DNA of 38,762 bases from OCS116 cluster bacterium AG-430-B22 (GCA_003209955.1 QCOD01000010.1:1-38762); one strand, 5' to 3'. Shown: positions 17,748-26,853, counted from the first letter of the stretch. Notes: generated by a model from the sequence alone, not told the origin. Translations and numbers: made by a program.

Positions 17748-19017
17748 CGATAAAAATATTTTTGCTTTGGTGGACTGTAATAATTTTTATGTTTCATGTG
17801 AGCGCGTTTTTAATCCATTTTTAGTAAATCAACCAATTGTTGTATTATCAAATAATGATGGGTGTATAATTGCTAGGTCAAATGAAGTAAAAGCTTTAGG
17901 AATTCCTATGGGTGCGCCGTTTCATCATTATCAACACACATTATTACAAAAAGGTGTTCAAATATTTTCTTCGAACTATCAACTATATGGCGACATGTCA
18001 GGAAGAGTAATGGACTCTCTAAAAATATTTAGTCCAGATGTTGAGGTCTATTCAATTGATGAAGCATTCGTAAAATTCAAATATTCTAATAGAAGAAATT
18101 ATTATGAATATCTGAAAACTATCAAAAATAGTATTTTTAAATGGACTGGTATCCCAGTCTCAGTCGGTTTAGGGCCAACAAAGACATTGGCTAAGATAGC
18201 TAATTCTTTAGCCAAAAAATCAAAAATTGAACATATTTACGATCTTAGTTCCCCATCAACCCAGATTGAGGTACTTGAAAATATTCAGGTGGAGAATATT
18301 TGGGGTATATCAAAGAGATGGGGGGCTAAGTTAAGACTTATAGGTATAGGTAATGCTTTGCAATTACGAAATGCCTCGCCTCAAAAGATTCGGAAATATT
18401 TAGGCGTAGTTTTGGAAAGGATTGTTTACGAATTAAGGGGTGTACCTTGTTTAGACCTTGAACAAATACAGTCACGCAAAAACATAATGGTTTCTAGAAG
18501 TTTTGGAAATCCCATTAACAATTTAACTGATCTAGAGCAGGCTATATCACTTTATGTGTCCAGGGCTTGTGAGAAAATGCGTTCACAAAATAGTAGAGCT
18601 CAAACAATTTATACTTTTTTAAGGACAAATAGCTTTTCTAAAAAAAATAAACAATATAGTGCCGGTATTATGTCGGGTTTTAGTAACCCTTGCAGTGATA
18701 CAGGGCATATTCTTAATCTGGTGAAGAAGAATTTATCGCAGATTTATAAAGAAGGGTACTTATATCATAAAGGAGGAGTAATGCTGGTTGATTTAGTTCC
18801 AAATAATATTCATCAAAGAAATTTATTTGAAAAATATGATTATCAAAGATCAGACTCCCGTATGATTGCGGTGGATAGGATAAATCAAAAATTTGGACCT
18901 GGAACGCTCTTTTACGCTGCAGCAGGTTTGAAAAAGGATGGTGATTGGCAATCAAGAACGCATTACTTGTCACCTAGATATACCACTAAGTGGGGCGAAT
19001 TGCCTCATGCATATTGA
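17728..19017 (+). CDS. umuC: Y-family DNA polymerase V catalytic subunit UmuC
   Basis: Error-prone translesion DNA polymerase of 429 residues. The palm motifs are VDCNNFYVSCERVF at ~15-28 and YSIDEAF with catalytic Asp/Glu near 108-114. The NNDGC segment and GLGPTKTLAKIAN are also conserved. HhH-like and little-finger regions follow. QRNLF near 370 resembles the beta-clamp binding motif. The C-terminal DUF4113-type block ends YTTKWGELPHAY. The ATG lies 20 nt inside umuD, so the subunits are translationally coupled. Expression is probably damage-induced through the palindrome upstream of umuD. Confidence 0.95.
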   Translation: MSSTKSNDKNIFALVDCNNFYVSCERVFNPFLVNQPIVVLSNNDGCIIARSNEVKALGIPMGAPFHHYQHTLLQKGVQIFSSNYQLYGDMSGRVMDSLKIFSPDVEVYSIDEAFVKFKYSNRRNYYEYLKTIKNSIFKWTGIPVSVGLGPTKTLAKIANSLAKKSKIEHIYDLSSPSTQIEVLENIQVENIWGISKRWGAKLRLIGIGNALQLRNASPQKIRKYLGVVLERIVYELRGVPCLDLEQIQSRKNIMVSRSFGNPINNLTDLEQAISLYVSRACEKMRSQNSRAQTIYTFLRTNSFSKKNKQYSAGIMSGFSNPCSDTGHILNLVKKNLSQIYKEGYLYHKGGVMLVDLVPNNIHQRNLFEKYDYQRSDSRMIAVDRINQKFGPGTLFYAAAGLKKDGDWQSRTHYLSPRYTTKWGELPHAY

Positions 19018-19116
19018 TAATTTGTTTTTTAGACCGATATCTAATAGGAATACCCAAATGCTAAAAAAGATTAACAATATAATAAGAAATAATCTAATAA
19101 GAAAAGGAATAAAATA

Positions 19117-19512
19117 ATGATTACTTTTAGTATAGCTACACTTTCTGTCATGATTTTTTACTCGGCAATAATAGCGGTTAATGTGCATAAAACTCTTGAT
19201 AAGGAAAATGCAGGTAAACTACTAAGAGTTTTATTTCCATCATACTTTTTAACAACAGCAATTCTTTCATTAATTGCATTAATCTTTTCACTAACTGAGA
19301 GAGAATTCATAGTTGCTGTATTTCTATTTCTAGTTTTTTTGGGTTCTATAATTTCGAGGCAATATCTTGTGCCAAGAATAAATTCAGAAAGAGATTTACA
19401 ATTATCTGGAGATGCAAATTCGAAAAAGAATTTTGCAAAATTACATAGTTTAAGTGTCTCAATAAATTTAGCTCAGATTTTAATATTAATAATTATAGTT
19501 ATAGCTAATTAA
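19117..19512 (+). CDS. DUF4149/TMEM205-like membrane protein
   Basis: Protein of 131 residues with four predicted membrane helices (about 4-22, 42-62, 66-84 and 112-130). The stretch FAKLHSLSVSINLAQIL near 104-120 matches the conserved F-x2-LH-x2-S-x3-N pattern of DUF4149/TMEM205 proteins, whose biochemical role is not settled. AAAGGA precedes the ATG. A possible 19-codon upstream frame (19058-19117) ends in TAATG at this start. It sits between umuC and the cupredoxin-like gene; no functional link to either is evident. Confidence 0.7.
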   Translation: MITFSIATLSVMIFYSAIIAVNVHKTLDKENAGKLLRVLFPSYFLTTAILSLIALIFSLTEREFIVAVFLFLVFLGSIISRQYLVPRINSERDLQLSGDANSKKNFAKLHSLSVSINLAQILILIIIVIAN

Positions 19513-19522
19513 AGATAAAAAA

Positions 19523-20773
19523 ATGACTACACAAAATTATTCAGAACAAGACGATATTATAGTACCAACAAATGATAAGTTTACTTATAGGGGTTTAGAT
19601 GGAAACGATACCTACATTTTAAGTTCAAAAAGCGATACATCAATCGATATAATTGATACAAGCGGATCAAATACAATTCAATTACCAGAATGGTCAAAAA
19701 TTAAATCTATAATTTTCACAAGTGATGCCGTGCGTATAACTTGCGATGACATGACAACATTCACTATTAATGGTGCAGATAAATTTACCTATGATATTGG
19801 AGGAAATGAGACAAATAATGAAATTGGAAAAATTTCAACATTTTCAGAATTTGCTGATTTATTTGGTGTCGAGATTCCATCAAGTGGCCAAGTAAAAGTT
19901 GAAGATGATAAAATTGTTTATAATGATAAGCTAGCAGAATTGTATTCTGTTGAGGTTAAGAAGGAAGTGAATGGTAATAAGTTTTATATCAATGGTGAGC
20001 TTTCTCCAGATTTAGAACTTTCATCGAATAAAACCTATGTCTTTGACCAAAATGACTCATCTACAAGCAATCATCCCTTGGCAATTTCAACAACTAAAAA
20101 CGGAACTCACGATGGCGGAGCAACTGTTAATAATATAAAGTTTTTTGTGAACGGTTATAACCAAACTGAAAATGAATACTCCAATATTTTTTCAAATGAC
20201 ACTATATTTGATAATGCATTTGTAGTTTTCTCGCCAACTTCAGATGATACACAACTCTATTATTACTGCCTCTTCCACTCAGGTATGGCTAGTGATGCTA
20301 AAATACTGATAGACGGTTTTAAAGAAGAGATTGTAACAGCAACTTTAAACATTACTAACAATGGTGCCTCAGATTATGTCATCTCTAATAAAAATGATCC
20401 CACATTGACATTAGAAAGAGGGAAAACTTATGAGTTTAATATAGATGCTTCCGGTCATCCTTTTTGGATAAAAACAATAAGTTCCGCAGGTACAGGAAAT
20501 AGTTATTCTGATGGTATAACTAATAATGGTACTTCGAATGGCATTATTGTATTTAAGGTACCAGACGATGCGCCTGATCAACTATATTATAATTGCCAGA
20601 TCCACTCTTCTATGAATGGTATCATCAAAATTGTCGACACTAATCCAAGTGGGGTAATAGTCGAAGACTCGACATCGACTTCAAACACTGGAGGTGGCGG
20701 TTATGGGTACAGCTTTGAATTAATAATAAATGATAGCTTCAATGACATACCTGTAATATCTTACGATATTTAA
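19523..20773 (+). CDS. RTX-like N-terminal module plus two cupredoxin-like domains
   Basis: Protein of 416 residues, not a named family I recognise. Residues 1-115 form a module with the RTX-like YRGLDGNDTYIL, then IIDTSGSNTIQL and TINGADKF. The same module begins the beta-lactamase-fold protein encoded at 33370. Two cupredoxin-like domains follow. The first (~140-265) has H184 and C249, H252, M255; the second (~272-372) has H312 and C358, H361, M364. Both sets match the His-Cys-His-Met type 1 copper pattern. The C-terminal tail has a GGGGYG stretch. There is no signal peptide, so export could be by a type I route or the protein may be cytoplasmic. The function (electron transfer, copper binding or surface role) is unknown. 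Confidence 0.75.
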   Translation: MTTQNYSEQDDIIVPTNDKFTYRGLDGNDTYILSSKSDTSIDIIDTSGSNTIQLPEWSKIKSIIFTSDAVRITCDDMTTFTINGADKFTYDIGGNETNNEIGKISTFSEFADLFGVEIPSSGQVKVEDDKIVYNDKLAELYSVEVKKEVNGNKFYINGELSPDLELSSNKTYVFDQNDSSTSNHPLAISTTKNGTHDGGATVNNIKFFVNGYNQTENEYSNIFSNDTIFDNAFVVFSPTSDDTQLYYYCLFHSGMASDAKILIDGFKEEIVTATLNITNNGASDYVISNKNDPTLTLERGKTYEFNIDASGHPFWIKTISSAGTGNSYSDGITNNGTSNGIIVFKVPDDAPDQLYYNCQIHSSMNGIIKIVDTNPSGVIVEDSTSTSNTGGGGYGYSFELIINDSFNDIPVISYDI

Positions 20774-21655
20774 TTAGACGCTTCTTTTTGCTTTATCGGC
20801 ATCATTTGAAGATCTTATCATATCTCTAATCCCATCCCAATCGTCATCACTAAGTCTGTCTAGGCTTTGATAAAAATTTCCTCCTGATGCAAGATGGATT
20901 GCACCATCGATAGCAATAGTTTGTCCAGTTAAATAATCACAACCATCAGCCATTAAAAATGTAGCCAAGTTTCTTAATTCTTGCATTTCTCCATTTCTAC
21001 CCATTGGGTTACCTGAACTGGTTGCGCTATCATCAGCATCTTGACCAGGACTTAATCTCTCCCAAGCTCCCTTTGTTGGAAATGGGCCAGGTGCAATTGC
21101 ATTTAATCTTATTCCATATTTTCCCCACTCAGCTGCAAGTGATTTTGTCATAATGTTTACTCCAGCTTTTGACATTGCTGAAGGTACAGTGAAAGGACCC
21201 CCATTCCAAATCCATGTTGTTAAAATTGATATAACTGAACCCTTGATATCTTCTTTGATCCAACGCGTTCCGCAAGCATGAGTTATATAAAAAGACCCTC
21301 TAAAAACAATATTAGAAATTGCCTCAAATCCCTTAGGAGTAAGATCTTTTGTAGGTGAAATAAAATTTCCTGCAGCGTTATTTACTAAACCAGTAAGTGC
21401 ACCACCATCAGCCCAAATCTCATCAATCATATCGTTTATAGCTTCTGAAACTCTAATATCACAGGCATGTGCCTTAGCTTTTCCCCCTGAATCAGTAATT
21501 TCCTTAACTGTGTCATCAAGAACGGATTTTCTTCTTCCACAAATGTATACTTCTGCACCAAGTTTAGCATATTCACTAGCCATTTCTTTTCCTAAACCAG
21601 AACCACCACCAGTTACTAAAATTCTTTTTCCTTCTAAAAGTGTGTCTTTGAACAT
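20774..21655 (-). CDS. SDR oxidoreductase, 2,4-dienoyl-CoA reductase-like
   Basis: Short-chain dehydrogenase/reductase of 293 residues. The N-terminal TGGGSGLG binds NAD(P). NNAAGNFISP and VPSAMSKAGVNIMTKSLAAEW resemble the 2,4-dienoyl-CoA reductase branch, which removes double bases at even positions in unsaturated fatty acyl-CoA oxidation. The canonical Tyr of YxxxK is replaced by Ser, as in that branch. The branch's own Tyr, 15 residues before the Lys, is Trp here (TTWIWNG). Activity is therefore less certain. The tail beyond ~255 is longer than in classical SDRs. Its stop abuts that of the cupredoxin-like gene. Confidence 0.82.
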   Translation of the reverse strand: MFKDTLLEGKRILVTGGGSGLGKEMASEYAKLGAEVYICGRRKSVLDDTVKEITDSGGKAKAHACDIRVSEAINDMIDEIWADGGALTGLVNNAAGNFISPTKDLTPKGFEAISNIVFRGSFYITHACGTRWIKEDIKGSVISILTTWIWNGGPFTVPSAMSKAGVNIMTKSLAAEWGKYGIRLNAIAPGPFPTKGAWERLSPGQDADDSATSSGNPMGRNGEMQELRNLATFLMADGCDYLTGQTIAIDGAIHLASGGNFYQSLDRLSDDDWDGIRDMIRSSNDADKAKRSV

Positions 21656-21664
21656 ATGTTTCTC

Positions 21665-22426
21665 CTAAGATATTTTAAGACGTCTAAAGATGGTTGAAAT
21701 TAACCACCCCAATGAACCTGATAAGATTACCGCAAGAATTCCATAAAGCAACGGAAAATTTATTGCTGTGAGCCATATTGCTCTACTAAAACCTGCTTGC
21801 TTTAAATCAATCTTATTTTCTGCATAAGATATAAATTCACCATTTTGGAAAATGAAATATCTTACAAAATATTTTCCTTGATAAGAATTTGAAGGTAACA
21901 AAAACTCTGCAGAAAAAATTCCTACTTTCCCTGGGCCTGATTTAACAGCGATTTTATTTTCACCAATTTTAAATTGACCTTTATCTAACATATATTTTTT
22001 TAAATTCTTATTAAAAATATTTTGGTTAGTTTTGGTATTCGAAATTTTTGCATTACCAAGTGGTAGGTTGATAACTCCTAGGCGTAACTTATCAAAAACA
22101 CTTTGATCAGCAATTTCACTAAGCTTTCTTGAGCTCATAATATTATAATAACTTGGTACTTGAAAATATTCTGCTCTACCCAAACCAAGCCAAAAACCAT
22201 AAACCCTTCTTTTTTCTTCTAAACTTATATTTCTTGCAGGACCAACAACCTCAATAATAATATCTTTTTTCCCTGATGGCATGGCTCCATACAATACGAC
22301 TTCTGTTCCAGCAATATTTGGTTTAATTCTGATATCTTTCTCATTTTCATCAATAATGATATTTGGAGGCATTTGACCCATTAAGATAAAAATACTGAAT
22401 AAAGGTATGAGTAATTTTTTAATCAC
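21665..22426 (-). CDS. TIGR02186 family transmembrane protein
   Basis: Protein of 253 residues matching the alphaproteobacterial TIGR02186/Alph_Pro_TM family in pattern. A signal peptide (KKLLIPLFSIFILMGQMPP) leads to a periplasmic domain with the early GTEVVLYGAM and EVVGPARNISLEEKRRVYGFWLG-type sequence. A C-terminal membrane helix (~220-245) anchors it. The start is GTG, sharing its G with the TAG stop of the TSUP gene, so the two are tightly coupled. Members are regularly found with TSUP exporters, suggesting an accessory role in anion export; the mechanism is unknown. Confidence 0.8.
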   Translation of the reverse strand: MIKKLLIPLFSIFILMGQMPPNIIIDENEKDIRIKPNIAGTEVVLYGAMPSGKKDIIIEVVGPARNISLEEKRRVYGFWLGLGRAEYFQVPSYYNIMSSRKLSEIADQSVFDKLRLGVINLPLGNAKISNTKTNQNIFNKNLKKYMLDKGQFKIGENKIAVKSGPGKVGIFSAEFLLPSNSYQGKYFVRYFIFQNGEFISYAENKIDLKQAGFSRAIWLTAINFPLLYGILAVILSGSLGWLISTIFRRLKIS

Positions 22427-23340
22427 TATAAATTACTCCCGGAAATAATTTTAATTACATTATCAGGTTTAATAATTAATTCAGAGGCCATAATCAATCC
22501 AACAGCTAAAACCAGTATTGAAAGGGCTATTCTAAGCCAAGCACCATTCAGTTTACCACTTAACCTAACGCCGATTTGTGCCCCAATAGCTCCGCCTAAT
22601 AGCAAGATTAATGCAAGAATTATATCAACGGATTTATTGGTTGAAGCATGCAAAATAGTAACAAAAGATGTTATAAATATTATTTGATAAAGTGATGTAC
22701 CAACAACAACATTAGTTGGCATTCTTAGTATATAAATCATTGCTGGAATTATAATAAAGCCTCCACCAACACCCATTATTGATGAGAAAATACCTACTAC
22801 AAAACCAATAATATATGGAGGTATAAGCGATATATATAAACCTGATCTTCTAAATCTTATTTTGAGAGGTAGACCCATTATCCATGAATGATGGTAATAT
22901 TTTGATCTTTTCTTATGCCCAAAGTAACCTAAACTATCTAAACTTTCATAAAGCATAAAAAATCCAATAGCCGTTAAAAATAAAAAGTAAGATGCAGTAA
23001 TAAGTAGGTCTACAAGTCCAACCTGTTTAAGAGAATTAAAAATATAAATTCCAAGAAATGATCCTAATATTCCTCCAGCAAGCAATACATTCCCCATTCT
23101 GATATCAACTGCTTTGCGCCTAAGATGTCCAATTGTTCCAGATAATGATGACCCAACAATATGATTTGCTTCTGATGCCACAGCAATTGCAGGGGGTATG
23201 CCTAAGAAAATTAGTAATGGCGTCATTAAGAAACCACCTCCAACTCCAAATGTTCCTGATAATGTACCAACAATTATTCCTAAAACAAGGAAGCCTATTG
23301 GATTGATAGACATTTCAGCAATTGGTAAATAAAATTCCAT
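22426..23340 (-). CDS. TauE/SafE (TSUP) sulfite exporter family permease
   Basis: Integral inner-membrane permease of 304 residues with about eight hydrophobic helices. Two glycine-rich repeats, GTFGVGGGFLMTPLLIFLGI near 31-50 and SSIMGVGGGFIIIPAMIYIL near 187-206, are the inverted-repeat signatures of the TSUP family, which exports sulfite, sulfoacetate and similar anions. It is the first gene of a two-gene unit with the TIGR02186 protein. It diverges from the thiolase gene across a 135-nt gap that contains a perfect 9-bp inverted repeat. The anion is not determined. Confidence 0.88.
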   Translation of the reverse strand: MEFYLPIAEMSINPIGFLVLGIIVGTLSGTFGVGGGFLMTPLLIFLGIPPAIAVASEANHIVGSSLSGTIGHLRRKAVDIRMGNVLLAGGILGSFLGIYIFNSLKQVGLVDLLITASYFLFLTAIGFFMLYESLDSLGYFGHKKRSKYYHHSWIMGLPLKIRFRRSGLYISLIPPYIIGFVVGIFSSIMGVGGGFIIIPAMIYILRMPTNVVVGTSLYQIIFITSFVTILHASTNKSVDIILALILLLGGAIGAQIGVRLSGKLNGAWLRIALSILVLAVGLIMASELIIKPDNVIKIISGSNL

Positions 23341-23399
23341 TAATTTCTTTCTTATAATTATTATTTAAAGCCTACAATATGAAGAAAATATGGCAAACT

Positions 23400-23422
23400 A
23401 ATTATTTATAGACTAAATAATT
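23400..23422. promoter_or_regulatory. Inverted repeat in TSUP/thiolase divergent promoter region
   Basis: AATTATTTA, a five-base spacer TAGAC, then TAAATAATT form a perfect 9-bp inverted repeat. It lies between divergent genes, 60 nt from the TSUP start and 54 nt from the thiolase start, a fitting place for an operator. All stem bases are A or T, so chance in AT-rich DNA is a real alternative. Confidence 0.35.
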
Positions 23423-23475
23423 GTTTTCTATATTGTATTGATGTTTTTTTAAATATTTGAAAAAAGGGGAGTAAT

Positions 23476-24711
23476 ATGACTGAAGCATGGATTATTGACG
23501 GATGTAGAACGCCAAGAGGAATAGGAAAACCAGGAAAGGGTGCTTTGTCTGGAATTCATCCTCAACACCTTGGTGCTACTGTTTTAAAAGCTCTTGCTGA
23601 AAGAAATGACCTTAATACTGCAGAAGTTGATGATATTATTTGGGGGACAAGCTCTCAAAGAGGTCAACAAGGTGGGGATTTAGGGAGAATGGCTGCTCTT
23701 GATGCAGGATATGACATTAAAGCTAGCGCAGTAACTTTAGATAGATTTTGTGGTTCGGGTATTACTAGTGTCAATATTGCTGCTAGTAGTGTTATGTCTG
23801 GTATGGAAGATCTTGTTATTGCTGGCGGCACTGAAATGATGTCTACATATGGTCAGGGAGGAAGTAATTCATCACCTTTTATGGATAGTGGAAATGAAAG
23901 ATTACGAAGCGTTCATCCTCAGCCTCATCAGGGAGTTTGTGCTGACGCTATAGCAACTTTAGAAAATATAAGTCGTGAAGATGTTGATAAGCTAGCGCTA
24001 GTTAGTCAAGCGAATGCTGCGAAAGCATTAGAAGGCGGACATTTTGATAAATCTCTTGTACCTGTTTACAAAGAAGATGGATCTTTAGCTTTAGATCATG
24101 AAGAATTTCCAAGACCAAATACAACTCTTGAAGGGTTATCAGAGTTGAAGGCTTCTTTCGAATCTCTTGCTGATTATCCTCTTGATGAAGATGGTACGAC
24201 TTTTAGAAAACTTGTTTTACAAAAATATCCTGATTTAGAAATTAATCATGTTCATCATGCAGGTAATAGTTCTGGTGTAGTAGATGGAGCAGCTGCTCTT
24301 CTTTTAACATCTCCTGATTATGCTAAAGCAAATGGTATGAAACCTCGTGCAAAAGTGAGAGCAATGGCTAATATGGGGGATTCACCAACTCTAATGTTAA
24401 ATGCACCTGTACCTGCTGCTAAGAAGGTTTTAGATAAAGCTGGCTTAACTCTAGAAGACATAGACCTTTTTGAAGTGAATGAAGCTTTTTCTGTTGTTAC
24501 TGAAAAATTCATTAGAGATTTGGATGTTGATAGAGAAAAGATTAATGTTAATGGTGGAGCAATGGCTCTTGGTCATCCTATTGGCGCTACAGGATCAATT
24601 CTGGTTAATACAATTGTTGATGAACTTGAGAGAAGAGATGCGCAGTTTGGTCTAGTTACAATGTGCGCTGCAGGCGGTATGGCACCAGCAATAATTATTG
24701 AAAGAATGTAA
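23476..24711 (+). CDS. Thiolase (acetyl-CoA acyltransferase)
   Basis: Thiolase-family enzyme of 411 residues that cleaves or condenses acyl-CoA thioesters. The nucleophile is C92 in LDRFCGSGITS. NEAFSVV, the active-site histidine in GGAMALGHPIGATGS and the C-terminal CAAGGMAPA motif complete the catalytic set. A strong GGGGAG ribosome binding site precedes the ATG. It leads a plus-strand run with an MFS transporter and a carboxymuconolactone-decarboxylase-fold protein. With the dienoyl-CoA-reductase-like SDR nearby, this suggests beta-oxidation-like breakdown of an unidentified compound. Confidence 0.93.
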   Translation: MTEAWIIDGCRTPRGIGKPGKGALSGIHPQHLGATVLKALAERNDLNTAEVDDIIWGTSSQRGQQGGDLGRMAALDAGYDIKASAVTLDRFCGSGITSVNIAASSVMSGMEDLVIAGGTEMMSTYGQGGSNSSPFMDSGNERLRSVHPQPHQGVCADAIATLENISREDVDKLALVSQANAAKALEGGHFDKSLVPVYKEDGSLALDHEEFPRPNTTLEGLSELKASFESLADYPLDEDGTTFRKLVLQKYPDLEINHVHHAGNSSGVVDGAAALLLTSPDYAKANGMKPRAKVRAMANMGDSPTLMLNAPVPAAKKVLDKAGLTLEDIDLFEVNEAFSVVTEKFIRDLDVDREKINVNGGAMALGHPIGATGSILVNTIVDELERRDAQFGLVTMCAAGGMAPAIIIERM

Positions 24712-24732
24712 TTACTTATAAATTAAATATTT

Positions 24733-25887
24733 ATGTCTGAAACCTTAGATCAAAAGCCTACAATTGGACCAAGGGATCAAATAGGCCTTATAGGTTTGTT
24801 ATTATCTGCATTTAGTGCACCCTTCACGATGGCTTTTCTTATTGGCGCTGTTGCAGATGAATTTGTTAACTCAACAAGGGGAGAAATTGGTACCATTGCA
24901 ACACTTGAGTTATTTTCTATTTCAATTGTTTCTATTATAATTTCTCGTAATACTCATCGAATAAATCGACGTTTAGTTTTTACTTTGGCTGCTATTATTG
25001 TTGCCATTGGTCATTCACTCACAATTTATGCGCCAGATTTAAATACAGTATTTATAGCAAGGATTATTTCTGGAATCGGTTCTGGAGCAATAGTTGCTAC
25101 CATTATGGCTACCATAGCTAAAGCTCAAAATGCTCAAATGACATTTGCTCTTCTGAATTCAGGTGTAGGAGCAGCTGGGGTATTATTGAGTTTGGTTATT
25201 CCAAGGATAATTTCTACCTATGGGATGGATGGAGCATATTTTATTCATTTGGCTTTTTCCTTACTTGCGTTTTTATTTATTTTATTAATTTCATTTGAAG
25301 AGGATTCAGCTGAAGAAAAGACTTCACTTAAGCCTTATAAAGGAAAACTTGGATGGATAGCTATGTTCGGAGTAGCCTTTGCATTTTTCGCTCATGGAGG
25401 ATTACTGACTTTTTCTGAAAGAATTGGTGCAGGTATAGATATATCAGTAATTACTATGGGCAATGTTTTCGCCTTAGGAGGCTTATTAACTATAATCGGC
25501 CCGCTGATAGCGGGTTTTATGGGTAGTAGGTTTGGGAGTATGAAACCTAGTATTTTCTTCCTTGTGTTAATGGTAATAGGGTCATTTTTTGTTGCTAACG
25601 CATGGAGTCCTCTTATTTTTTATATATTTGTACCAATATTTGGATTATTGCCAATTATGTGGACCCCATTTTTTCTTGGCGGAATGGCAAATTTGGATTC
25701 AACAGGAAGATTAGCTGCAGCGCATCCAGCTTTTGTCACAATGGGTGGAGCTATTGGTCCTATGGTAATGGGTTATATTTCAGATTTTGGAGGTTTCTCT
25801 CTCGTTGGATGGGTTGCGATGGTAATTATTATCATTAGTATACCAATGGTGATATCTGGAACAAAAGAAGCTGATCAAAAATTATAA
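24733..25887 (+). CDS. MFS transporter
   Basis: Major facilitator superfamily permease of 384 residues with about twelve hydrophobic helices and a central loop around 190-205 (EEDSAEEKTSLK). The ARIISGIGSGAIVATIMA stretch near 115-130 resembles the helix-4/5 region of MFS drug or metabolite carriers. It starts 21 nt after the thiolase stop without a strong ribosome binding site, so it is probably in the same transcript. The solute is unknown; uptake or efflux of the compound handled by the neighbouring enzymes is a reasonable guess. Confidence 0.87.
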   Translation: MSETLDQKPTIGPRDQIGLIGLLLSAFSAPFTMAFLIGAVADEFVNSTRGEIGTIATLELFSISIVSIIISRNTHRINRRLVFTLAAIIVAIGHSLTIYAPDLNTVFIARIISGIGSGAIVATIMATIAKAQNAQMTFALLNSGVGAAGVLLSLVIPRIISTYGMDGAYFIHLAFSLLAFLFILLISFEEDSAEEKTSLKPYKGKLGWIAMFGVAFAFFAHGGLLTFSERIGAGIDISVITMGNVFALGGLLTIIGPLIAGFMGSRFGSMKPSIFFLVLMVIGSFFVANAWSPLIFYIFVPIFGLLPIMWTPFFLGGMANLDSTGRLAAAHPAFVTMGGAIGPMVMGYISDFGGFSLVGWVAMVIIIISIPMVISGTKEADQKL

Positions 25888-25942
25888 ATTTTATAGATAA
25901 TTGTAAAAACTCGGATATGATAATCTTGTTAGGAGAAAACAA

Positions 25943-26536
25943 ATGCCAAGAATCAAAAAACTTGAATTAGATGAATGGGATAATGACCTTAGAGAAATGA
26001 CAGCTGCAGATAGTGGCACAGCATTAGAGCAAGGTATTATGAGAATGTTTGCACATACTCCAGAAATTTCAAAAGGTTTAGTTGCATTTGGTGGAGCCAT
26101 AAAATCTCATAGATCATTACCTGATAGATTGGTTGAGTTAGTTAGATTAAGAGTAGCTTTTCATAACCAATGCAGAAGTTGTATGGCTATCCGATATCAG
26201 GATGGTGTTGATGCTGGCATTGATGAAGATCTAGTGTGTTCATTAGAAAAGCCTCAGGAAGCTAATGATTTAAGTGATGCTGAGAAAGCGGCAATAGAAT
26301 ACGGAGAACTCTTTGCAACTAATCATTTAGCTATTGATGACTCTATTTACGATAATTTACGAAAGCATTTTTCTGAAGCAGAAATAGTAGAGTTATCAAT
26401 TACTGTAGCTTGGTTTGTTGGTTTTGGCAGGCTTGCGGCAACTTATCATATGGTTGAAGAATTACCTGAAGCTTTTCAAAATGAAAATTCTGAGAAATTA
26501 ACACCCTGGGATGAGGATTCAATTGTTGTCCGTTAA
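25943..26536 (+). CDS. Carboxymuconolactone decarboxylase / AhpD-fold protein
   Basis: Protein of 197 residues with the CMD/AhpD fold. The core HNQCRSCMAIRYQDGV near 73-88 has the CxxC pair followed by a residue pattern typical of AhpD-like alkylhydroperoxidases. Members act as peroxidase partners or as decarboxylases in aromatic catabolism, and sequence alone does not decide. AGGAGA precedes the ATG by about eight bases. It closes the plus-strand thiolase-MFS-CMD run. Its TAA overlaps the stop of the convergent small membrane gene within one TTAA. Confidence 0.87.
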   Translation: MPRIKKLELDEWDNDLREMTAADSGTALEQGIMRMFAHTPEISKGLVAFGGAIKSHRSLPDRLVELVRLRVAFHNQCRSCMAIRYQDGVDAGIDEDLVCSLEKPQEANDLSDAEKAAIEYGELFATNHLAIDDSIYDNLRKHFSEAEIVELSITVAWFVGFGRLAATYHMVEELPEAFQNENSEKLTPWDEDSIVVR

Positions 26537-26778
26537 AGGGTTTTGTAATTCTTATTTGACCATACCCCTCTTATAGACATTACTATCCAAAATAAACATG
26601 CCATACTCAATATGTGTAGACCTGCAGCATATTGAGCTATGAAAGCACATATATTTCCAATAATCATGATATTAAACCCTATGAATCTAAACTTCATTGA
26701 TGGCGATGATAATAATGGTGCTGGCAATAATGTTCCTGTTAATAGAGCCAAAATCTCTAAATAATTCGGTATATCCAT
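26533..26778 (-). CDS. Small hypothetical membrane protein, 81 aa
   Basis: Protein of 81 residues with hydrophobic helices around 5-22, 30-48 and 52-70 and a short basic tail (SNKNYKTL). An AGGGAAAAG lies 6-7 nt before the ATG, supporting translation. No family is recognised. It is divergent from the SnoaL-like gene over 75 nt and converges on the CMD gene with a 4-nt stop overlap. The frame fills an otherwise empty interval. Confidence 0.55.
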   Translation of the reverse strand: MDIPNYLEILALLTGTLLPAPLLSSPSMKFRFIGFNIMIIGNICAFIAQYAAGLHILSMACLFWIVMSIRGVWSNKNYKTL

Positions 26779-26853
26779 TTTCTTTTCCCTAATTAAATCT
26801 TGAGTACAAATAGTTAATAGTTTTTAATAAATAATAAACTTAATGAGGGGGAA

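Noticed and set aside
18970-19188. Minus-strand 72-codon hydrophobic frame between umuC and the DUF4149 gene
   Set aside because: Overlaps the end of umuC and start of the next gene; the hydrophobicity follows from AT-rich composition, and no ribosome binding site is evident.
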